A DNA stretch of 60,000 bases from contig NMRA01000245.1 in NCBI GenBank assembly GCA_002633005.1, positions 431,773-491,772 of the forward strand. Direction: 5' to 3'. Positions within the stretch are counted from its first letter, which is position 1, and each line of letters opens with the position of its first letter. A program made the position numbers and the translations under genes. The notes beneath the pieces were generated by a model. The model saw only the letters and a list, made by a program, of their open reading frames with translations. It was not told the origin of the DNA and did not search any database. This DNA is from Phoronis australis. Lineage: Eukaryota > Phoronida > Phoronidae. Shown piece after piece: positions 19,754 to 31,100 of this stretch.

Positions 19754-21371
19754 CTGTAAAGGCACCATTGCCAAACTGCTGAAACACTCTGGCGAATTAC
19801 CTTAGTTACAACATAAAGGTAGAATGATTTGATGAATGCTTTATGCATTATGTATGTTTTGGAAAACACCGTGTTTTGAGACAGCATCGTCACTATGAAG
19901 GAGTCAACAAACATGATACAGACCAAGATGTTTAGTGATGATATCAAAAGGAGTTGGATCCATTCAGACAATAAAGAATACATGCAACTTTGAAGCCATG
20001 TTTATTACCCACTGCTGCCCTCATGTGAGCGTTTTTAGAGCTCAGCTGTATCTAAGAAAGTGTTGACGAAGCCCTTGTAAATCAGTATATTTCCATAAGG
20101 AATACCAGATTGCAGGTTTGCATTGAAAATTTATGGCATGACTTCAAGGTACACAGGTACTACAGCATAAATTAGTGATAATCAATTTTACAATGACGCT
20201 CTCGCTGAAACATAGAAAAAAAACATTGAACTAGGTTTATGACTAATTGACGGGGAAACATCCATTGACAACAAAACAATAAAAACAATTAATGTGTTTT
20301 GTACCACTGTCCCAGTGTGCTCCATTCAATAACAATGACAACAATGAGAGTCAACACAGTCAAAATACAAGGGAAAGTCCAAATGAGATGAGGGTTCAGA
20401 GGGGAGACTAGAACAAGTATTCAATAGCCATATATCAGCAGAAATGTGCAAGAATCCAGAATAACAAAGAAAATATTAAACATCAAATTAAATTCCTTCA
20501 TTTTGTTTTGCTGAAAGATTACGGATACTAATTCCTGGAACTATTTCAGATATCAATATCTTCTCTTCTTGCTTTTAAGTTTAAGGACAAAAAGTGACAT
20601 TAAAAATTTATTATTTTTTTGTGCTGCATTAAAAACGAGCTCAAAGGTTTTGTTAGTCGCAAGGGATTTCATAAAAAATGGGAAAGATTACTGAGTGATT
20701 ATATACTTATGATGAATAAGTAATTGAGCCATGCAACTTATGGAAAACAAACCAAAAGGGAAAAAACTAAATTAGTCATAAGAGCAAAAGGAGTAGACCA
20801 CAACACCAACATATTTGTATCCATCTTAAGAATAATTGATAGCGAACAAAAACCTGAAAACAAAAATAGTTATGTTGATTTCAAATACTATGATTCCACC
20901 CGCACTCTAAGCCTGTTTGAATTTTAAAAGTTTAAACTGGACACTGGCTTCCAGTTTAACAGGTTTACAATACAATTACACCCATAGTCAATCAACAACG
21001 CTAAGTAAGGACTACTCCAAAAGCTAGGGAATAACAAGTAACATATTTTTTATCCAAACTACAGTGTAAGATAAATAAGACGTCCTAATCAATGACTTCA
21101 TAATTAATTCATTATGGCATTTCACAGAAATAGATAAAGAGATCATTAAATTAACACCTCTGTCAACATTGTTTGATTTAGGTCACCATAAAACTAATAC
21201 TGAGCACCCCTTTGCATGTGAACTCTTCCAGTCTACTCAATGTTTTAAGGTAACAACCCATAAATATGGTCAGATGAATAGGATAAGGTTTGAAATGAAG
21301 GTACCATGTGACACGCTTCGAAGGGCTGAAACTTCGCAGTATTACTGGAGATTCTAGCAATTAAAACCATA

Positions 21372-21444
21372 ATGGATAATAGTTGGTGGCAAAGAAAATT
21401 TCAATCCCTGCTTTTTGTCATGTGGATCACGTCCGTAGTAAAAG
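21372..21444 (+). CDS. Carbonic anhydrase exon 1 (signal peptide), copy 1
   Basis: Identical in sequence and donor site to 25056-25128, offset by 3684 bp, and part of the tandem 3.68-kb repeat. If the duplication is real this is an alternative first exon with its own upstream region. If, as I think more likely, it is an assembly overlap, it is the same exon seen twice. A weak TATA-like CATAAATA lies about 110 bp upstream. Confidence 0.7.
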
Positions 21445-22233
21445 GTAAGAAACCAGTATTCATTTAGTTGTATCAGACTGACCAGTGTCTAAAGTTAAAT
21501 AAATGCTAAGAAGAAAAAAAAAAGTTAAATTTACTAAAAAGCTAGTGAATTTAATCAGTAATAGCTAAATCACATTGACTTCACTCCGACTGAAACAATA
21601 CATAGTCCTCTGTATGATGCATGATTGATTAAACTGGGTTAGTTTTTGTAAAGAGTTTTGATCAATAAATATGCGCTGAGCCCAGGCGAAAATATTGTTT
21701 AGAGAGTGTCATTACCAATTTATATTCATGGGGTCTCACTCTGTGTCGTCTTTGATCACTGCCAGCAAAACAATGGCTCTATTTAATGCTAACTCAAAGA
21801 ACACATCTATTTATCTAAATTAAGTGTCACCTATGTAATTGATTGGCTTCATGTGTATCCAATTTTCTAGTAGCTGCTATCAACTTTAAATTGCTTGAAA
21901 AGCAGGAATGCTAAGCTGTGTAAAAGATGTGATCAGGTATCCATATATACATCAACATTCTCTTTACTTGAGTGAAATCTGATGAAAATACATAGAAAAC
22001 GAACACCGACAGACAAGAGGCATCCACGCTAATTGACAAGCCGCTAATAGAGATATGAAGCCAATCATTTCTTAAGCCACGATTAAATAGTATAAGCTGT
22101 CTAATGACTGAAATCAGTTTCATCGACTCGTCTCACGATCTTGTTAGAACCTCTCAGGCTTGAGATAAAAAATTTCTATCTAATTCAAAGCCTGCAAAGC
22201 ATATAGCAGAGATATGTGAAAAGGAATCTAATG

Positions 22234-22234
22234 N
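22234..22234. other. Single N at the junction of the 3.68-kb repeat
   Basis: One ambiguous base lies exactly between the end of copy 1 and the start of copy 2, as expected for two overlapping contig ends placed side by side. Confidence 0.9.
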
Positions 22235-22391
22235 GCTGTCCTGGGATTGAAGTTGAGAAGATTGTAGTTCAATTAAGCTAAGGAATCGTTTTCACTGCCT
22301 GATTATCAATACATTTTTGGCCACCATCATTGTTTTCCTAGTGTACCACATGAATTTCTGCCTATGATCTGGCGCCATTTTATCGAGGTAC

Positions 22392-22412
22392 ACCCCCCCC
22401 CCCNCCCCCCCC
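22392..22412 (+). repeat. Poly-C tract with ambiguous base
   Basis: A C homopolymer containing an N at 22404. The matching tract at 18724-18734 is shorter. Homopolymer length is the likely cause of the ambiguity. Confidence 0.85.
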
Positions 22413-22527
22413 GCCACTTCCACACTTATTTTAGCACTGTATAAATAGATAATTCACATCTCCTCAAAATCAACCAACACTCATTAGAAAAGTACAGAAA
22501 TACAATAAAAAAGGCCGGGAGCAGATT

Positions 22528-22752
22528 ATGCCTGGTCATGCAAAGCAAATATCTACAATTGGAGCAAAAAATAAAGATAGCACGCAACATTTAATTGAAT
22601 ATACCAGGGCATTAAATGTAAGGCACACAAGGGAACGGAAGAAAAAACACCGACTCGAGTTTGTGTCAGGCAGCAAATCTGAACCATTTGGGCACAGGGG
22701 ACAGCATGAAATTTTAATGGAAATTGAAGTTCTGTGTGAAGTAGGCGATTAA
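22528..22752 (+). CDS. 74-codon ORF of unknown function, block copy 2
   Basis: The counterpart of the ORF at 18847-19071 in the repeated block, with four amino-acid differences (I to V, W to R, Q to R, P to S). Same reservations. Confidence 0.22.
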   Translation: MPGHAKQISTIGAKNKDSTQHLIEYTRALNVRHTRERKKKHRLEFVSGSKSEPFGHRGQHEILMEIEVLCEVGD

Positions 22753-22921
22753 AACCCCATCAAAGGCAGATTATGGAATATGAAGTCATAACGACAAAAA
22801 GTACATATCCTGTTTGTTTGAAGGCTTAATAACAATGGGGTGTCAAATGTGGCACATTACATCGTCACAAAACTGTAAAATATTTTCACGACGGATAAAA
22901 AGACTAAAGACCGGGTACTGT

Positions 22922-23425
22922 TGTTGTGAAGCGTGACTTGCGGTTGTCACGACATGTACAGTCAGATAAAGCCTCTCTAAGCCGCTTGCTAAGCGGCATT
23001 TGCCACTTGGCCGAATGATTTAGATGCTTGACTGTCGCTCGTGTAACCCGGGTTCAAGCTTCGCGGGAGAAAGAAATTTTCTACATTGGCACCCAACTAA
23101 GGAAAAATCCACCTGAGATGTAAAGCAGAAGATGGAGAGGGGGCGACCTGGTACTAGTGGATTCAGAACACAAAAGAGAGCGTTGCTGAGGTCGAATTCC
23201 AGGACACTAGGGTGTTGCTGATATCTAAAAGCCAGGGAGCGCGCCTGTAACGCGGACGGGGGAGTAGTATTGTGATGTGAGACTTCTAGTTGTCATGACA
23301 CGTACAGTCAGATAAAGCCTGTCTAAGCCGCTTGCCAAGCGGCAATTGCCTCTTGGCTGAATGGTTTAGATGCTTGACAGTCGCTCGTGCAACCCGGGTT
23401 CAAGCTTCGCGGGAAATTTTCTACA
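22922..23425 (+). mobile_element. TRIM retrotransposon with tRNA-like LTRs, copy B
   Basis: The counterpart of copy A in the second 3.68-kb block, with LTRs at 22922-23085 and 23268-23425. The PBS has one change (TGGCACCCAAC), the purine tract reads GGACGGGGGAG, and the CTGT target duplication is the same. Its tRNA-like boxes are better preserved in both LTRs (CCGAATGATTTAGATGC and GGCTGAATGGTTTAGATGC). The shared insertion site means it is not an independent insertion. Confidence 0.83.
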
Positions 23426-25055
23426 CTGTAAAGGCACCATTGCCAAACTGTTGAAACACTCTGGCGAATTACCTTAGTTACAACATAAAGGTACGGTAGA
23501 ATGATTTGATGAATGCTTTATGCATTATGTAAGTTTTGAGACAGCATCATCACTATGAAGGAGTCAACAAACACAATACAGACCAAGATGTTTAGTGATG
23601 ATATCAAAATGAGTTGGATGCCATTCAGACAATAAAGAATACATGCAACTTTGAAGCCACGTTTATTACCCACTGCTGCCCTCATGTGAGCGTTTTTAGA
23701 GCTCAGCTGTATCCAAGAAAGTGTTGACGAAGCCCTTGTAAATCAGTATATTTCCATAAGGAATACCAGATTGCAGGTCTGCATTGGAAATTTATGGCAT
23801 GACTTCAAGGTACACAGGTACTACAGCATAAATTAGTGATAATCAATTTTACAATGACGCTCTCGCTGAAACATAGAAAAAAAACATTGAACTAGGTTTA
23901 TGACTAATTGACAGGGAAACATCCATTGACAACAAAACAATAAAAACAATTAATGTGTTTTGTACCACTGTCCCAGTGAGCTCCGTTCGATAATAATGAC
24001 AACAATGGGAGTCAACACAGTCAAAATACAAGGGACAGTCTAAATGAGATGAGGGTTCAGAGGGGAGACTAGAACAAGTATTCAATAGCCATATATCAGC
24101 AGAAATGTGCAAGAATCCAGAATAACAAAGAAAATATTAAACATCAAATTAAATTCCTTCATTTTGTTTTGCTGAAAGATTACGGATACTAATTCCTGGA
24201 ACTATTTCAGATATCAATATCTTCTCTTCTTGCTTTTAAGTTTAAGGACAAAAAGTGACATTAAAAATTTATTATTTTTTTGTGCTGCATAAAAAACGAG
24301 CTCAAAAGTTTTGTTAGTCACAAGGGATTTCATAAAAAATGAGAAAGATTACTGAGTGATTATATACTTATGATGAATAAGTAATTGAGCCATGCAACTT
24401 ATGGAAAACAAACCAAAAGGGAAATAACTAAATTAGTCACAAGAGCAAAAGGAGTAGACCACAACACCAACATATTTGTATCCATCTTAAGAATAATTAT
24501 TACGATCTCAACATATGATAGAGAACAAAAACCTGAAAACAAAAATAGTTATGTTGATTTCAAATACTATGATTCCACCTGCACTCTAAGCCTGTTTGAA
24601 TTTTAAAAGTTTAAACTGGACACTGGCTTCCAGTTTAACAGGTTTACAATACAATTACACCCAATTTTTAGTCAACCAACAACGCCAAGTAAGGACTACT
24701 CCAAAAACTAGGGAATAACAAGTAACATATTTTTTATCCAAACTACAGTGTAAGATAAATAAGACGTCATAATCAATGACTTCATAATTAATTCATAATG
24801 GCATTTCACAGAAATAGATAAAGAGATCATTAAATTAACACCTCTGTCAACATTGTTTGATTTAGGTCACCATAAAACTAATACTGAGCACCCCTTTGCA
24901 TGTGAACTCTTCCAGTCTACTCAATGTTTTAAGGTAACAACCCATAAATATGGTCAGATGAATAGGATAAGGTTTGAAATGAAGGTACCATGTGACACGC
25001 TTCAAAGGGCTGAAACTTCGCAGTATTACTGGAGATTCTAGCAATTAAAACCATA

Positions 25056-25128
25056 ATGGATAATAGTTGGTGGCAAAGAAAATTTCAATCCCTGCTTTTT
25101 GTCATGTGGATCACGTCCGTAGTAAAAG
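25056..25128 (+). CDS. Carbonic anhydrase exon 1 (signal peptide), copy 2
   Basis: 73 nt: ATG plus 24 codons plus one G, donor AAAG|GTAAGA. It encodes a signal peptide with a hydrophobic core (LLFVMWITSVV). The one-base overhang joins exon 2 at 31414 to give ...VVKGDAQHAF. This is the copy nearer the rest of the gene. It lies in the 3.68-kb duplicated block. Confidence 0.85.
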
Positions 25129-28100
25129 GTAAGAAACCAGTATTCATTTAGTTGTATCAGACTGACCAGTGTCTAAAGTTAAATAAATGCTAAGAAGAAA
25201 AAAAAAAGTTAAATTTACTAAAAAGCTAGTGAATTTAATCAGTAATAGCTAAATCACATTGACTTCACTCCGACTGAAACAATACATAGTCCTCTGTATG
25301 ATGCATGATTGATTAAACTGGGTTAGTTTTTGTAAAGAGTTTTGATCAATAAATATGCGCTGAGCCCAGGCGAAAATATTGTTTAGAGAGTGTCATTACC
25401 AATTTATATTCATGGGGTCTCACTCTGTGTCGTCTTTGATCACTGCCAGCAAAACAATGGCTCTATTTAATGCTAACTCAAAGAACACATCTATTTATCT
25501 AAATTAAGTGTCACCTATGTAATTGATTGGCTTCATGTGTATCCAATTTTCTAGTAGCTGCTATCAACTTTAAATTGCTTGAAAAGCAGGAATGCTAAGC
25601 TGTGTAAAAGATGTGATCAGGTATCCATATATACATCAACATTCTCTTTACTTGAGTGAAATCTGATGAAAATACATAGAAAACGAACACCGACAGACAA
25701 GAGGCATCCACGCTAATTGACAAGCCGCTAATAGAGATATGAAGCCAATCATTTCTTAAGCCACGATTAAATAGTATAAGCTGTCTAATGACTGAAATCA
25801 GTTTCATCGACTCGTCTCACGATCTTGTTAGAACCTCTCAGGCTTGAGATAAAAAATTTCTATCTAATTCAAAGCCTGCAAAGCATATAGCAGAGATATG
25901 TGAAAAGGAATCTAATGAGATAATTTGAAATTGGAAAATGACACGATTAGTTAGTTTTTAACCAATGCACATGTTTAGTGTCATCAATAAATGTCAGATA
26001 TCAAGCGTAAAGTCTGACGCACACAATGTGATTTTTCATCATCAACATTCACTGCTTACAAAATAGTATTGTGTACATTAGTTCATGACAAAAATATTAG
26101 ACCCCACCCTTAACCAGAAAAAACGGCCGTGTTTTTTTCTAAGATCGCTAGATTTTTACTGACATTAGATTTCGGATTTTTTTCAGCATATTTGATTTAT
26201 CTTTGACAAAAATCCTGACTGAGATTGGTTTTGTTTTTCATCAAATTAATTTTCCAGAAGCACTTTATCTTCTGTTATTTCCCAGATAACAATCAACCAA
26301 TGGGTGACATCCTATCCAAAGCCACTGCAAATCCTTCAGATAAACGAGTAACAAAACCGCTCACTGAGTCAGGCAGCAGTTTGCAACACCCAGAATCTCC
26401 GATATGGTTTAAGTTTAGTTGCCATTTACATGAAGCAGCTTTACTAATAAAAATAACAGTACAAATTAGTGGCTCCATCAGCCTGGCTAGTTCATTGCTC
26501 GTCTCCATGAAGCTCGCGTGAAATCGGATGATATATATACACCTGTTATGCTTTCGAATTAGTTATTAATATCGTATTCATCAAATATTAGCCAACACAT
26601 TTCCTCCATCGACTTTTAACTTTGAGATCGAAAAATGGCTCAGGAAACATTCAAACTCGAACTCTTCAGATTTCATTGGGTAAAAAATAACCCGCATAAG
26701 CTGGCACAAGAATTTGCCTAACACATCCAAGTCGTGTCTCAAGTGTTAAAATTTAAGGTATGGCGAATAATTAAATTGAATCTTTGTCATTCGAAAATAG
26801 CATGAAAAATAGCCTTCTGAAAGTAGAATCGGTATGCTCTATAATGTCTTGTGTGTCATTAAGTGGAAGAACGGGTATTTTGACTGTATGTACAAATACT
26901 GTCACGCTGTGGTACGTGAGAAAAGAACTCCATTTATGGACAAGGAATTGCTATTACAACCCAATCTGTTAATGATAAAAGCTAATGAGTTGGTAAAACT
27001 GGAATCACGGTTGAAGAGAAATGAACTACAAGTGATTCGAACATCTCATGACAATAGAGATGCTCTGCAGTACTTTCCTTAGAAAAAAATCACAAATGCT
27101 GTAAAGTTTTGATTACAGAGACAGTTGCTATTGGTGGTTCTTAAAGTTTTTACACCATGTTTCACAAGACACCTTGAAGTAAGCAAAAATTAGTTCAGTA
27201 TTTAGCTCATAAGTAGGAATCCGATGATTGTTAAGACCTCTGACTCAAATCATGGATTACTAAGGAGGTCAGTTCAATAAAATGGAGCCATAGGCATAAA
27301 GGGTCATAATATTGATGGGTCTATGGTGCAGTCGCATTGCCGTCCATTAGAACCACTGGATATGTGGACATTCATGAACCACTAGGCTACTCAGTTTGTG
27401 GTAAACAATTCTTCAGTTTACGACAGTCTCCTCAATTTTAGACACTGAAATTCGAGCTGAAATTGAATTTTCTAGAATCTGAAGGTTGGGATTTTTTGGG
27501 GGGATTCTGAAATATCATTTATTCACTGCTGGAATTTGAAAATATACTTGGCAGTTGATAAAATCACCAATGCAAGTTTTCATAAGTCCTCATAGTTTAT
27601 AAGAATGGAGATGAATTATTGTTTGTCATCCATTGTATTTGGGATGGCTAATATTGCCTATTTCTAAAATTTGGTACAAACTTCAAAATTGAATAAATTA
27701 ATTTTGGTAACAGTTCTCCAGTTTGGGGCATCTCTAAGCTTTGGGACACCAAAACTGAATTTCCTCGATTCAGGAAATTGGGACATGGGTGACTTTGGCA
27801 TTCACTATATTACTCTAACATTGGACACTGTTTTGTATCAACAGTCTGAACACAGACTATTTGCTGTTAATAAAATTGTGTAAAATGGCCGCTGTTTTCA
27901 TGAGTCCCTATAGTATGTAACATCTAGGTGAATGATCCCATGTCATTGACTGTAATTCTTGAATTTGAGATGGCCAGTGTTGTCTACTTCTAAAATTTCA
28001 TACTAACCATGACCTTCAATTGCGCAAATTAATTTAATTTCAACAGTCCCAAACTCATGGGGAATATTTATCCAGAGCTAGCTGTGACCAACGTCTTCAC

Positions 28101-31100
28101 AGGCTGGCCACCAATCCCCAGTCAGTGAATAATTGATGGGAGTGACATTTTAAATAAGACTCAACTGCTTTCACATAGGTGTGAGCCAAACTAAATATTC
28201 AATAAGATCATTGACGAATGTCGAGATTCTCATTAGATGTTGAATGATTTTGAAAGTTCATTTAAAGGGATATAATCATTTCCTAAGGCTGAAAAGTGCA
28301 TTCTGTGATTTGTTTGAATGGAAAATACTTAATAAATGACAAAAACCATCGGGTTTTGAGATTTATTACAAAGTCCCAATCCTCGTTGTTGGCGGCCACT
28401 GACTCCCTGGAATGAAGCCTGGTGTCAAATGACAAAAGTTGTAATAGCCCATTCTGCAAAAGTGGAACATATTTAAACAATTTCTTATGGCATTTTGGAG
28501 AACATGTGAATCCAGTCAGCTATTTGTGAGATTTTGGACAATTTTCGAAGGGTCCTAGATAACTTGGGTAAAATTTTATAACTGCCATCCAGTTGGTATG
28601 CTCTGTGGGTTCAAGCAAGCTTGACCAATGCAAGAGGTTCACGTAATAAATCAAAAGAAAAAGTTATTAAAAATTTAACACTCCAAAATAGAAAACTATC
28701 ATTACAATTAATAATTCAATTACGGGAAAAATCCTCCCAATAGGAACAGTGAAAAACTAATTATTTTGCTAAAGGTCAGAACTAAATGTCCCCAAATTCT
28801 ACAACTAGGCAATGTTGGCCATCTCAAATTCAAGAATCACCAGAAAGACCGCTAAATTATCCAATCTGAAGATTGAAAACACAAGGGCCAAATTTTAAGA
28901 AATATGATGAACACCAAAAACACCCTTGTCCCAAATTTCAGAATGAAGACAATTATTTTCTTGCAGGAGTGTCCATGTCGCAAATTCTAAAGACTACCCA
29001 AATCGGAAATTTTTATGGCAGTTTTAGCATTACTAATGTTACTATTATCCTTGCATAGTTATGGTACCAATTTAGGAATACAAAATGATTGCTCAATATC
29101 TAGAAATAGGTAAAAACTGGCATGCTGGTGATATTTTTGTAGTGCCAGGGGCTGGAGTCTGTTTTATCATTAGGCCTACAAGGCACTGAAGAAACCGTCT
29201 CAATAGAATACATATTTTGTTTTATAATCAGAGACGAAACCAGCACACATATTAAGTAATAAACAATTAGCCACTAGGACTCCATTTGCAACTTGGCTTG
29301 CATGAATTAACATACAATTTTGCTAAACGATCATAACTATAAAGTATTACATTAACTCTCTTTTATCTGCGCTGCTCACTAATGGAGTACGTGCACGTAA
29401 CATGTTACATTACTAGTCCACAGCACACACTGTGAATTAATCTGCCATTTAAATGAACCAGACTGGTAGACCCATGTCACGCGGTCTTGCACACGGTAAG
29501 CACTCTAGATATACGACTCGACTCGGGCAAGCATCTACAAGCAAGTTTTCACATGGCAAAAGACATTTTTCATCTTGTTTCCTGTTTCAAAGCAATCAAA
29601 AAGCAATGGAAGCTAAAACCGCCTCATAAAAACATGTTGCCAAAAGTAGAGCAGACCTCCCCCCTCCCCGTCAAAAACTGGGATGTCCTGATGACTTAAC
29701 TGGCTATGAATCAAAATCACTCTGCATGACACAACCACTGTCTAATAGCTTTCATCAGTAGATGACTGTAAAGAACTCCCCTGCTAATCATAACCACTCG
29801 AGCAAGATTACACACGCTGTCAAAACCAGGCTGGTCTGAAGACATTCAATATTTCATAAAAATCCGAACATGAGAACTCTTGAGAAAATAGTCATGCGAC
29901 TTTATTGGATTTTTAAGTGCCAGAACTCTCAGTTACAAGCGGAGTATTGACACAAGGTTTGTGTAGCTTTCTCATGCCCCATAAAGAACAAACAACAACT
30001 GTTTATCAATTACTAAGTATAGCTGTTTTCAATACACAGGAGTTATGGGTAAGATTCAGGAAATCTCACTAATTGATTTACAGAAAACGGATGATGGCAT
30101 AATAAATAAATTTGACCTCTTCATTTAAGGTTACATTGAAGTCTGAATTATAATGATTTACAATACTCCAAACTCTGCCATAAAGCCCACATAATTTCAA
30201 CTCCAAGCACCAAAACTGTCAATTTGTGATGGCTTTGAAGAATTTTGTACGCAATCGCATTTTAGAAAACAGTGCCACCTAGAGAGCATGAAAACAGGTG
30301 TCACATCAAAATGTGCTTTTGATAATCATGTAAGAGAAAATTTTGAAAGAATTATGAATCAAAATAGATAACCATCTGTACTCATATGACAAGAATTGCC
30401 ATTACCTGATATTAAAACATTATATTATTGCATACCAGGGCATAACTTTTATAGAACTGTTCCCTCGATTTCAAAGTCATGTATCAAAAATCGGTGATCC
30501 CTTTAAGAAATGAGCGCATGTGTACTGGTAGAGTTCTGGCTGTATTAGTATCCCTCAAACCACATTGTACTTACACTGTACAGCAGTGGAATTTCTAGTA
30601 TACTCAGGGTTGTGCTGAACAAAGCTATTTTACATGACTATATCTATCAGTTATTCTCCCTGTAAACAACCAGAGTCTCCCAATGGGCCTTTGAAGGTGC
30701 CCAGCCAAGCATCCAGGCTAGAACCAACTCTGTAATTCACAGCTTTCCCATAAATAAAATATTTACAAGGATCTGTTATTTTGCCGGCATAAGTTATTTA
30801 TATCTGTCTATTAAATGAAATGATAGGGCAAAACACGCACAAAGCAATATCATTAAATCACGACGACTTCTTAAATATTCCAGGCCTTCAGGAACACGTG
30901 AATTCGGAAATGAAATCTGTTCAAAATTGCATTGATAGCATAAAATCCAATCAACACTTTCAAGTGCTTTTATGGCGCATATCTGTGGCCTATTCCACGA
31001 AACGTGACTATGGCAAGATTTTTACCGGTAGTCAGAAATTTGGTCTAGCGCTCATCACAACCACGTCTGAAAAATAATTAAATCTTAATTGAGTTGAAAG

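Larger units (their letters stand above)
18561..22233 (+). repeat. 3.67-kb tandem block, copy 1
   Basis: It matches 22235-25917 along its whole length, with scattered substitutions and small indels in the first half (for example 18 bp extra near 24500 in copy 2) and almost none in the last 1.4 kb. It contains a TATA box and short ORF, the tRNA-like TRIM, and carbonic anhydrase exon 1. It ends exactly at the N at 22234. Confidence 0.97.
22235..25917 (+). repeat. 3.68-kb tandem block, copy 2
   Basis: It starts immediately after the N at 22234 and matches copy 1 to its last base. The TRIM inside keeps the same CTGT target duplication, so it was copied with the block or is allelic. There is a second N at 22404 in a poly-C run. 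Confidence 0.97.

Noticed and set aside
20724-20927. Short ORF repeated at 24385-24606 as a conserved gene
   Set aside because: Its similarity comes from the duplicated block; the two copies differ by an 18-bp insertion and there is no family resemblance.
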